This document shows positions 25,121-35,354 of a stretch of DNA of 64,000 nucleotides, in pieces (the stretch's first letter is position 1; every line of letters starts with the position of its first letter). The notes under the pieces are model-generated. The model ran no database searches. It was given only the letters and a program-made list of their open reading frames with translations, and had not been told where the DNA came from. Both the position numbers and the translations under genes were made by a program. Location of the stretch: NCBI GenBank assembly GCA_021018815.1, contig JAITYX010000011.1, positions 8,570,501-8,634,500 of the forward strand, read 5' to 3'. The DNA is from Talinum fruticosum. Taxonomy: Eukaryota; Streptophyta; Magnoliopsida; Caryophyllales; Talinaceae.

Positions 25121-25640
25121 AAAGGAACAAGTTAAACATTTGATTGCCATTGAACACCAGGCAAAGGGACGATGATGAGGTTAATTAAGAAAAGTAAAAC
25201 AAATGAAAACTGTAATGGCATATTCCCTCCAGAGACCAGAGTGCTGTCTACTCTGATGGAAAAGTAGGAGATAGAAGGGACATTGACTGTTCAACATAAA
25301 CATAAACATATACTGTTAAGCTTTCATGAAGCTGTTAGCTGTAAAAAGATGTCACTGCCAAACCCACCACATTTTCAATGCCTTACATTTCAGATTTTTT
25401 TGTTTATTTACATTAGGGTTATTGCTTGGTCCCAATGCCTCCATATATATATATATTCATTAAGTGCCCTAACTGTGTAGGGATCTCTCTCTCTAGCTTG
25501 TAGGGTTCTCCCAATTTAATAATAGTACTACTTCTTCACCACTTGTGTCTACCAGTATTAATATCTTCCCCTTCTCATCAACCACTAATATTTCCTTTTC
25601 ATCTTTTATATTAAAATCTATGACGGTTTTATTTGAATTT
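25121..25640. other. Intergenic stretch right of the Copia element
   Basis: No gene was recognised. It contains a short TA-rich run near 25443. Confidence 0.45.
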
Positions 25641-25651
25641 ATATACAAAAG

Positions 25652-25786
25652 GCACATAAATAAAAACAAATAAATATAAATGAATAGAAACGAATATAAA
25701 CGAACATAAATGAGTTGTTAAATAAAAAACGAACACAAACTAATGAATATAAACGAACATAAAAGAACATTAAAAAATAAATAAAT
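25652..25786. repeat. Degenerate short tandem repeat (ATAAACGAACATAA-like)
   Basis: The words ATAAA(C/T)GAA(C/T)A recur about eight to ten times with small insertions. It is non-coding. Confidence 0.6.
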
Positions 25787-25878
25787 TATGTGTTTCACAA
25801 TACACGTGTCACTTTTGCTAAGTTTTTTATTTTATAATCTTTGTCATTTTATAATTCTAATGATATATTAATGATTAA

Positions 25879-26310
25879 GACCCTATTCGGCAAAATGATA
25901 TGTTTAAGTAGCGAGATAACTGTTTGTGTAATCGATAGTTGTTTAGGTAGGCGATAGTTGTTCGATTTTATCTGTTAGCATATAGTTGTTTAACTAAGCG
26001 TTTGAATAAATATGTTTAAAATTTAGTGGTTGAATTAGTCGATTATTGTAAATTGACGTAAAAGGATATAAATAATTTGCCAAATATAAATTAATGAAGG
26101 GATGTTTTTGTCTAAAAATTATGAAATGCTACTTTTAAATATGAAAAGTTAATATTCTTAACTTTTCGTAAACATTACTTGAAACGCTATACGCTATCTG
26201 CAAAAGCTAGTTGAAACACAACCTTATCAAACACTAATATTTACTTGGTTAGTGTTTTGATTCGGTCAAAATACTAAAAATTACTCTAAACGTTATTGTC
26301 GAATAGAGCC
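25879..26310. mobile_element. hAT-like MITE, family B, full copy
   Basis: The left end is GACCCTATTCGGCAAAAT. The right end, reverse-complemented, is GGCTCTATTCGACAATAA. These are imperfect terminal inverted repeats of about 17 bases enclosing 432 bases with no coding capacity. The left half matches the fragment at 15712. I could not define a target duplication with confidence. Confidence 0.6.
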
Positions 26311-26633
26311 TAATTTATCAATTATGTTCTTATTAATTATTTTTTCTCTTTTTTCATTAATTTTCTTTATTTTTAATAAAATTTTAATGTAATTTGATCT
26401 TTTTATCATAAATTTTATATTTTATTAAATTTCCTTATAATTTAAAATAACAAATTTATAACAAATAGAATACCTTTTTACATACTGAAAGTTGAACTTT
26501 GGAAATGCTGCAACCCTTCCCCAAAAAAAAAATGAAATAATGTGATGTAAGAGCCATGAATGTGGTCACATGTTGATGATAGGTAACAATGATGATGGAT
26601 ACCCGAAACAAAAGGGAAAACAACATTGAGATA

Positions 26634-26636
<3 letters not shown>

Positions 26637-26690
<54 letters not shown>
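26637..26690. repeat. Perfect AT microsatellite, 27 units
   Basis: An uninterrupted AT dinucleotide run. It is likely to vary in length between individuals. Confidence 0.98.
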
Positions 26691-26694
<4 letters not shown>

Positions 26695-26711
26695 AAATTC
26701 TTAGAAAATTA

Positions 26712-27006
26712 CTCCCTCTAATATTTATTGTCAAAAATATATAATCTTTTAGTCTCATTTTATTGGTAAAATTACACTTTAAAACTTTTATTTGAAAAAA
26801 ATATGAGTAATTAATATTATTAATCTAAATAATACTTCTTCCTCTTTCAAGAGGGGATTTCCAAGACTTTTTTTTTTTTTTTGAAAGAAAGATGGGATTT
26901 CCAAGACTTAATGATGCTTAAAACTGTGAATGTCAACTGTCTTCAACATTCAACAATTTTTTCCACCACTTTCTTATATTTGACAATAAATATGAGATGG
27001 AAAAAA
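26712..27006. mobile_element. Stowaway-like MITE
   Basis: The left end CTCCCTCTAATATTTATTGTC is mirrored at the right by GACAATAAATATGAGATGG plus A residues. TA flanks both ends (26710-26711 and 27007-27008). The TA target and the CTCCCTC start fit the Tc1/Mariner Stowaway group. It is non-coding. Confidence 0.65.
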
Positions 27007-27040
27007 TATCATATTTGAATGGTCCAGGTGAGCAATAGGT

Positions 27041-27540
27041 TATAACTAGGGGTGAACGGGACGGTGTATTTGGTCATTTTGGTTGGACCCGGTCTCGGAT
27101 CTGGCGGGAACCAGGTCAAAGATCAAGTACCCGATTGTTTGCTTCATCATTTACGTTTTTGTGGTGGTTTGTTTTTAATTTTTAGATTCGAGTTTGGTTG
27201 AAAAATTATAATTTTCTTTTTAAATTTATATAAAAGTTTTTGTGATTTTTGTTTTTTAATTTAATATACATGTGAACTGTTGATTAATTTTCAAGGACTT
27301 TGGATAAAGATGTTTACTTGAAAAGTTCATAACTTGTTAGTGTTAGTTGACTACGGTCTAAAAACTATTGATTAATTTTTCGAACATATATAAACCGTGT
27401 AACATGTGTGCATCTAGATCCAAATTTTCACTACCCAATATCGAACCTAGTTCCGACTGGGTCTAAAAATTAAATCCAATCCCGAACCCAATTTAAATTA
27501 TTCCGAATACCCAATTTTTGTACTCAACCCTAGTTATGAC
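27041..27540. mobile_element. MITE with TAACTAGGGGTGAACGG termini
   Basis: The left end reads ATAACTAGGGGTGAACGG and the reverse-complemented right end reads ATAACTAGGGTTGAGTAC. The termini are rich in CGGGT/ACCCG words. It is about 500 bases and has no open frame of note. It is likely a non-autonomous DNA transposon of the hAT type, by the shape of the terminus only. Confidence 0.5.
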
Positions 27541-29030
27541 CTTTCACCTCAAATTAAAGAATAATGATAGGGTAATATCTCATGTCCTTATGCATATAAG
27601 AAACACTGATGTCGTCTCTACTTTCCCTTTTTTCCCATAAATGTGACCATATGTTTCGTTCTTAGATTCTTTATAGGAGGTAACTTGGATTTCTTTTATG
27701 GGAGCACAATATATATACATGGATTATTCTTCCTAACTTTGTATTTTATTTTATTTTTTTGTTATAAGTAATTCAAAAGGCTACACTAAGGACTCCTACC
27801 CTCATGAAAATAATGCTATACATCACATTTACCCTTTATAGACCACTAATTTATTTTCATACACTTTCCAAGTGTGTATTGTTAGAAGAAGTCAATTATT
27901 TATGGTATATAATTAATATTTTATCACTCACAAAAGGAATTTAATTAAAAGCTTACATATTCATTCATTCTTTTTGAGAATTCTAATAATATATTATGTG
28001 AGCTCTCTCTAACCTAACAATATACTCCTAATGATGGTGAAGAACTTTCCCCTAAAGGGGCTATAGCCCGTACACACGCCTCAATGGAAAGGCCACAAGA
28101 AGACCTAATTGATATTCAGAAATTCATGAAATGAAATGATAATATCCCATGTGTGTGGCTCTAAGGTGGCAATTATTGTTATTTTGAAAGACATTAAAAA
28201 AATAAAATCATGAGACCCCAACAAAATATATGTATATAGGCGTGCGCATGCAAAGCAATCATCATAAATGATAAGAAATTTATGATGATTGATGGATTAG
28301 ATGTATAATTTCAAATCCACCATGGGCTCCATTGCTTATCATGACTTTGGTTGGCTAAACTTGAGCCCCTTTTGGTTGCCTCCTCTCCTCTTCTTTCCCT
28401 AGTGCAGGGGACCATACACACACATCACATATCTTAATCAACATAGCTTTTATATACATACCTTTCCAACTCCTCTTGCTTTTGGTTACTTTCCTCCATT
28501 ACTCTCCCTAGCTAACTCTTTTTTATTTGTAAATATGGGCTACTCAACTAAGCCCGTATTTTAGAGGTATTAAGTCTAAACATGAAGCTCAAACTCACAA
28601 CTCATCCAAACTCCAACTTGAAAGGAAATTGTCTTCTTCAAATTTCGAATCCGATGGAGAGGATGAAAGTGTATAGTGATTACCACTAGCCAACACTCAC
28701 TTGGTTCTCCCTAACTAACTTATGTTCCTTTTAATTCATATATATTTTTCTAATGTTTGAAATGATATGAATTTCTCAAACTCATATATTATCGAAATGG
28801 ATCTGAAAGCGTAAGACCCTGATAACTTTGATGGAGGGGAATGTTTTATACTTCATGGTCCAACTATTCGAAATGAAAAAAGTTCAATTAATGACCGATA
28901 TTTTCGTGATAGTAAATATTTTTGAAATTGGATGGGTAAAAGTGTATGTATGTGGCCAATATGCAAAGTTAGACATCATAAGGATTTGAGTTTTGATGAA
29001 AAGTGATTTTTTTTTTTTTTTGCAAAGGGT
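27541..29030. other. Gene-free AT-rich stretch
   Basis: No coding gene or structured RNA was recognised. Confidence 0.5.
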
Positions 29031-29039
29031 AAAAATATG

Positions 29040-31330
29040 ATTGATGTTGCAACTTAGGTAGCCCTTCTCGCAATGATTTTACCTAAATTATCATTAACTA
29101 TAATAGACGAAAGAAGCTGGAGAGTGCCTCAAATGTGCTAGCAAATCATCCGCATTGTTAGCTTCTTTAAAAATATGATTGATATTGCAACTTGTGAAAT
29201 TCATCATAAGACGAACGATATCTTGAATAATGAAGTCGACTTGTCATGGTGGTTAAATATTCCTTTGATCGCATCAACGATAATTTGGTTGTCTTCCTTT
29301 ATTCGAATTTATGAACTTTAGCTTTGAGAGCATCCCGTATATCAAACCTGAATGCACTAGCTTCGACAAATATAATAAAAGTCTATCCTAAATCTGTTGT
29401 TCCCGCACTCAACATGTCTGCCTTCCTCATTCCATAGAACAAATCCCATAGTCTGCATTACTATTTATGACTAATATATTAAATTTGAGTTTGATCCATT
29501 TCGCAAAGGGCTATTCCATTTGACAAGATGCACTTGTTTTGGCAAGAAATGGTTATTTGAAGTGTAGAGGTCATTAGGTGAATTTCTCGTCCTTGAAGTA
29601 CATTTCACAAACGCCCTCTTTGCCCCTATAATGGTTCCGATGTGATTGAACTCTTCATTGTTGAAGATGAGGGCATTTCTCTCCTTCCAAATGTTCGATA
29701 TCAAAAAAGAACCATATGTAGTTGATTTGGTTGGAGTGAAGATCTCGCCCCTGAAGAATAGCTTTACCATCGAGGTTGTGTTAGATGAAGTTGATATGGT
29801 GAATCCAATGATGGTTTGTAGTTGTAGCCCACACTGGATATGTATGTGGGCAAAGGAAAAAAGGTGGTTTTCCATCTCGTCATGAGAGTTGCAAATCTTA
29901 CAGATGGGGTCAATCTGAATTCCTTTATTAGCTAACCTATTCCCAAGTGAAATTCCTTCATGAAGAAATTGCCACAGGAAAATTTTAATCTTTGGTGGGA
30001 TGCGGGTTTTCTAAATCCAAATACCATCCCATCTATTATGGTCAATATTATTCTGTGCCAATCTAGTAGCCATTTTTGTAGAGAACAACCTATTACCCAA
30101 TAGGCCCCAACATCTTTCATCTATAGTGGGGTAGACTGGTAATGATAAACTTTTAACATCATCCACCACATTTGGTCGTAAGATAACATTCAACTTAGGG
30201 ATGTTCCAGTTGTTCTTATTAGTAATAAAATCGATCACTTTGGTTTGTAAATCAAGAATGGTAGGATCATACCCTATAGCATGGAGTAAACTTTGGCTAA
30301 GGCACCGAGAGGTCGGTCCAGAAGAAAATATCTTTTTAGTTATAATTTTTCATTTGATACCCTTATTAAATAATGCAAAATATTTGGACAAAGACTTCCA
30401 AACATAGGAATCTGTGTTGGTTTTTCTTGAGAACAGATCCCCTTGGCTAGCATATTTCGCTATCATGTGCTGAGACCACAAATTATCTCGGTTCTTTAAA
30501 TAATTTCCAAATAAGTTTACAATGAAAAACAATATTAATGTCTTCTACTTTACGAAGACCTAACCCTCCATTTTCTTTTGGCTGGCAAATACGATCCCAT
30601 GCTATCATAGGCATACCCTTTTTGCTATCTACTTTCCAAAAAAAATTCTATTAGTTATGTCAAGCAAGTGGGTCATATGTTTTGAGAGTTTAAAACATTA
30701 CATAGAATGAGCTGGTAGAGATTTAAGATTAGATTGGATTAGAACCACTCTGCTAGTTTTTGATAAAAAATTAGCTTCCAAGAGATGAGGTTTCTATTAG
30801 CACTATCAATAATTGGTGAAAACAACGGAATCTTGTTTTTGCCTTGGATTGCAGAACACCCTAGATACTTGCCCAAGGATTCAACAATAGGAATATGAAA
30901 ATAAGTTGAAGTTATTTCTTTATCCCTTCTAGTGGCATTGGGAGAAGAAATCATGGAGGATTTGTGGAAATTAATTAACTATCTAGAGGACGCACAAAAA
31001 TCGTCCATGATTTTCTTTAGAAGACAAAAAGAATGTGTGTTTGCTTTGCAAAAATAAAAGCAAGCTCTCATCAAGCAAAGAAAAGAGTTGGGATAGTACT
31101 ACTCTTAGCACAAAGTTTAATGCCCGACTCACTTTTCTTGTTGACTTCGCTTGAATAAGTTTGGACGTTAAAGCTTCCGTGCAAATAAGAAAAAGATAAG
31201 GTGAAAATGGGTCGCCTTGTCTAAGTCCTCTAAACAGTTTAAAAAAGCCATTTGGCTTATCATTCACAAGTATAGAATACGAAATAGTAGAAATATATTC
31301 TCTAATCCACATGTTCCATTTATAGCAATT
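29040..31330 (-). pseudogene. Decayed LINE (non-LTR retrotransposon), RT C-terminal half to RNase H
   Basis: On the minus strand the piece at 31312-30983 reads INDKPNGFF-like sequence followed by GLRQGDPFSPYLFLICTEAL, the conserved RT block of plant L1-type LINEs. The piece at 30954-30739 reads PIVESLGKYLGCSAIQGK and NRNLISWKLIFYQKLAEW, the usual post-RT region. Further on, 30532-30350 and 30238-29880 give the zf-RVT-like stretch (GISLGNRLANKGI, then an ICKICNSHDE-type zinc site). An RNase H-like tail with little open frame left lies at about 29480-29040. Stops and frameshifts are frequent. The 5' part with endonuclease is missing, consistent with the 5' truncation typical of LINEs. Confidence 0.8.
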
Positions 31331-33370
31331 GCCCTATCTAATTGTTCATAAACAGTAACTCTTCTAATACATGTTTTTCAATTGAAAATTCTATCGAGAG
31401 AAGTAATAGTTGATCCATCAATAGTGATTGTTCTATATGTTCTTTGGGATTAAGATATTGTTAGGGGTGGGGGATTTTTTGAAGGATGGAAAAACTAAAT
31501 AAATTAGAAAGGCTCAAGGTGTGGTATAAGGCATACGAGAATGTGGCAAGATGTTCGCTTGACTTCATAGGCAAACAACATCAAGGGAAATATTGTAAAT
31601 GATAACATACAATTAGTATATTTTCATTTGCATAAAACTATAACAAAATTAAATTATTTACAGACTTTTGTCTACTGTCTAATATCACCTGAGAAACTAA
31701 TCTCAAAACTAATTAACTAACATGAATTTCAAAAAGTATTTTGAAAAAGGAGTTCAATTAGTAAAGAGATATGATGTAGTTGATTTCCAATCACTTATTT
31801 TTTATTTGACAGAAAGAGAAATTTTACTAAGGAAAATCTATGTGATATTTATAAAGATAATTTTTCTGATAAGAATAAATCTAAAAGATCAAAATAGATT
31901 TATATTACTATAAGTTAATATAAATATACTTTCATTCGGCTCTATGTTTGTACATCAATAAGGTCATAAATCGTGTTTTTGACTTCAATATGTCTTTGTC
32001 AAACATCGGCGAACTACGAGTATAGTTTCACCGAATAGGTTTCTATGAGATATATTTGAATCCAACCTGGAAAAAAAAACCTCCTTCATTAAATCATATG
32101 AAAATCGATAACCCTAATAAAATTTTACACATTTAGGCAAGAGAAAGAACTTGCTCAAAGGCGATAAACAAAACTCTCATAAGAAAAGAGAAACCCTACC
32201 TCTTACGGAAATGAAAGAAACTCTAATTCCCTTTAGAAGGAGAGAAAATTTATTAGAAAGAAAATAACACTATCTCTATATATTGACTCAATTGAAGAAA
32301 TAAAATTAAAATGGCTTACCACTTGTTATAATCAAGCTAGCATCAACTCCAACAATCTAAAAAAAAAAGATATTCATATATACATCCCTATACCAGTTTA
32401 ACTTTAGTTTTTTAACTCCCATTTTTTGTATTAATTTTTATCCCCTTTAGCGTTATGTAAAACTGTTTTGAACCCTCGAATTTACAACAATGTCATTCCG
32501 TTTGGAATTTATAATTGTAAGATGAACATTTTTGTATTCTTATTTATTATTTTATAACTTTAGTAATTTTATTAACAAATTTAAGATTATAGTTTATTTC
32601 TTGCCATTTGATAATATTTATAAAAAATATCCTTATATATTTTGATTGTTTCTCTTTTATGTAATATCAAAATTCACCTGAATTTTTTAATTCTTTTTAT
32701 TTTTTAAAAAAAGTCCTTTTAAATGTCAAATAATATAAAATTAAGGTAAATTTTGATGTAAAGAAAAGAGAAGAATAATAAATATATATACAAATAGTTT
32801 TAAAAATTTTGAAATAATAAAAAATAAAGAAAATTTTTAAATATTGAGTAATATTAAGGTCATAATGTAACAAATAAGAGGATAGAAAGGTTATAGAAGA
32901 AGGAAAGAGGCAGGGCACTGGCAGACTTCATTCTTGAGGATGTAAGGTTTGATTCTATGTTATGATTCATTGTTATATTGTCGTGTTGGGTTTTTTTTTT
33001 TTTTTTTTGGGGGGTTCCTTACCTTGGCGGACATGGAGATTTATGAGTAATAATATTCCTTCTCGTTGACAAAAAACATAAAAAAGATATTCATCTTATA
33101 ATTTCAAAGATGAGGATATTTTTGTAAATTTGGCGGGTAGAGTTTTATACTAAAGTGAAAGGGGAGGGGTAAAAACTAATATAGAAATGTGGGAATTCAA
33201 AAAATTAAAGCAAAAAAAGATAAAGGGGTATATGTGAATATCTAAAAAGAACATAGATATAAAATTAGAGCTTAGAGATGAAGAAGCGACAGGAAGAGGA
33301 GTGAGAGAGATTCATGGTTAAGAATAAGATTAAAAGTAGAATTAGAAAATAATTTCCAATATCACTTATC
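31331..33370. other. AT-rich gene-free stretch
   Basis: Long A and T tracts occur (for example near 32053, 32358 and 32992). No gene, MITE or RNA was recognised. Confidence 0.5.
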
Positions 33371-33374
33371 ATTG

Positions 33375-34308
33375 ACCCTGTTTGGCAATCAATTGTTAGT
33401 TTTTAAGCTGTTAATTGTTAACTTGTTTGTATTAGTTGTTAACCGTTAACTGTTTGTATTACCTGTTTACATTAGTTATTTGAAGAAAAAGTGTTTGGTA
33501 AAATTAGTTATTTCTAACAAAGTTGTTTGGTGAAATTCCATTTACACTACAAAAAACCAAAATAGTGACGGACATTTTCCGACGGGATTCCGACGGGTTT
33601 TTTGGAATTCCGTCGGAATTCCTATCGGAATTACACTCCGACGAACGGAATTCAAACGGGCATTCTCGTCAGCATTTCCATCGAATTTGGCAAATCCCAT
33701 CGGAAAACCTATCGATAATTTTTTTTTTTTTTTTTTTGTATTGTTATGCCCATAGCTCAATTTCATTAACTGTTTTATACATTATAATTTTTTTATTCCA
33801 TATTCATATTTTTCTCTACATTAACTAAGAATTATGTGATATATAAAATTACATTTATACCTTCTACATAATTTTAATTATGTAGATTTTTTGAAATTTA
33901 TTTTTAATAACATATTTGACATTTATGTGATAAAACTATTTATTTATTATGATAGACTAAATTATTTGTTAAAATATAGAAGATATTGAAATAAAAATAT
34001 ATTAACTTAAATATTCATAATCAATCTATACTATTGTTCCAAAAGTGAAAAAACATGAACTAAAAAAGTCTCACATAAACATAATTTCAATGGTAATTAG
34101 CGTAATTTCACCAAAATATGAAGGGTAATATGGTAACTTCAATTATTAATTGTAATAAGTTGTTCCAAAGAACTTTTTGTAAAAGAGCTTTTTGGGTCAA
34201 AAAGTTATTCTAAACAACTATTTACGAAACAGTTTAATTAACTTTTGACTCGGTTAAACAGACTAAAAAGAGCTTTTGGGGGCAAAAAGTTGTTTACCAA
34301 ATACCCCC
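33375..34308. mobile_element. hAT-like MITE, family A copy 2, carrying a nested CACTA element
   Basis: The left end is ACCCTGTTTGGCAATCAA. The right end, reverse-complemented, is GGGGGTATTTGGTAAACAAC. It is collinear with 12668-13456. Removing the 199-base CACTA insertion plus one TTA gives about 732 bases, close to the other copy. It has no coding capacity. Confidence 0.7.
33545..33743. mobile_element. Small CACTA (En/Spm-like) non-autonomous element
   Basis: It starts CACTACAAAAAACC and ends TTTTTTTGTATTG, which is CAATACAAAAAAA on the reverse strand. TTA occurs on each side (33542-33544 and 33744-33746). CACTA termini with a 3-bp target duplication define the CMC/CACTA superfamily. Subterminal CCGACGG/CCGTCGG motifs in both orientations are typical transposase-binding repeats. 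The right terminus has one change from the ideal GTAGTG. The empty version of the site is visible in copy 1 near 12890. Confidence 0.85.
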
Positions 34309-34388
34309 TTAGTATAATAGAGTTGCTTTTTGATTGAGTTGTTCCTTTGTTTTTTCATAGAATAAATTGTCTTCCATACTTGAAACAA

Positions 34389-34612
34389 TTGTCAAAAAAA
34401 AGATTTTTAGAATAGTTTTTTTACCGAAAAAGCTCTTTTACAAAAAGTTCTTTGTAACAGACTTATTACAATTAGTAATTGAAATTACTATATTATCCTT
34501 CACATTTTGGTGAAATTATGCTAATTACCATTGAAATTATGCTTATCCGTAAGATTTTTTTAGTTCATGTCTTTCCACTTTTGGAACAATAGTAGAGAAT
34601 GATTATGAATAT
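34389..34612. mobile_element. Family A MITE, inverted partial copy 3
   Basis: The reverse complement matches about 34015-34215 of copy 2 and the equivalent part of copy 1. Shared words include AACAATAGTA, ACCATTGAAATTATG, GGTGAAATTATG and CTTTTACAAAAAGTTC. The match stops abruptly near 34612, where MULE-associated sequence begins. It forms a long inverted repeat with copy 2. Confidence 0.7.
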
Positions 34613-35340
34613 GAGTCCTCGGATGAATATGTCCTTAAAGTGTTCGGAAAATGTAGTTTTGCCCCCAATTGTTTGTTCGTTTAGTCATGCCATTAATTAA
34701 GTAAAATCATGCAAAATTTTCCCTTGGGGCCCTCAAAAACTGTTTTTGCCGGTGTTTAAGTATTTTTGATTTATTTTGTAGGCGGTATTGGGTTTGGGCA
34801 AGTTTAAAAAAGGAAAAATAAAAAATATTTTTGTATTCCCTCCAATCACTTTATTTCCTATCAAACTTGTTCACTCCTTTCCAAGTCGGTCATCATCTCC
34901 CTCCTTCTCTCGCCCTCCCTCTCTTTCTCTCTCTCTGTGAAGTTCAAAGTGGTTCTCCATTAAAACCTTAAATTCCGACTAATGATCATTGAAGAAGAAG
35001 AAGAAGAAGAAGGGGTAATCATATGCGAAAATTACATCACCGAAGAAGAGGTGGCTTGTTGAGTTTTGCTAATCATTAGGTATTCTCTTTACCAAGAATA
35101 GTGAAATGTAGGTTTTATTTCGAAAAATCATAATAAATCGAGAAATTAAATGTATATTATTGGAATTCGTTTTTTAAAGCATGTAGTTAAAGCTTTATAT
35201 TGATTCAAAATTTAGTGGTTGTTGTGACAACGTGGGATTTCTCTCTCTTTGTGTTTTTGGTGAAATTAATGATATTTCTTGACTAAAGATTAGGTTTTTT
35301 TACTCAAATTATGATTTTGATGTGTTATAATTTCGTTATA
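34613..35340 (+). other. Presumed 5' leader of the MULE
   Basis: A non-coding stretch precedes the transposase reading frame. It includes a CT-rich tract (34890-34940) and a GAA repeat (34994-35012). This resembles a promoter and 5' UTR, but I could not find a matching terminal inverted repeat at the other end. Confidence 0.4.
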
Positions 35341-35354
35341 ATTTGTGTCCGGAT

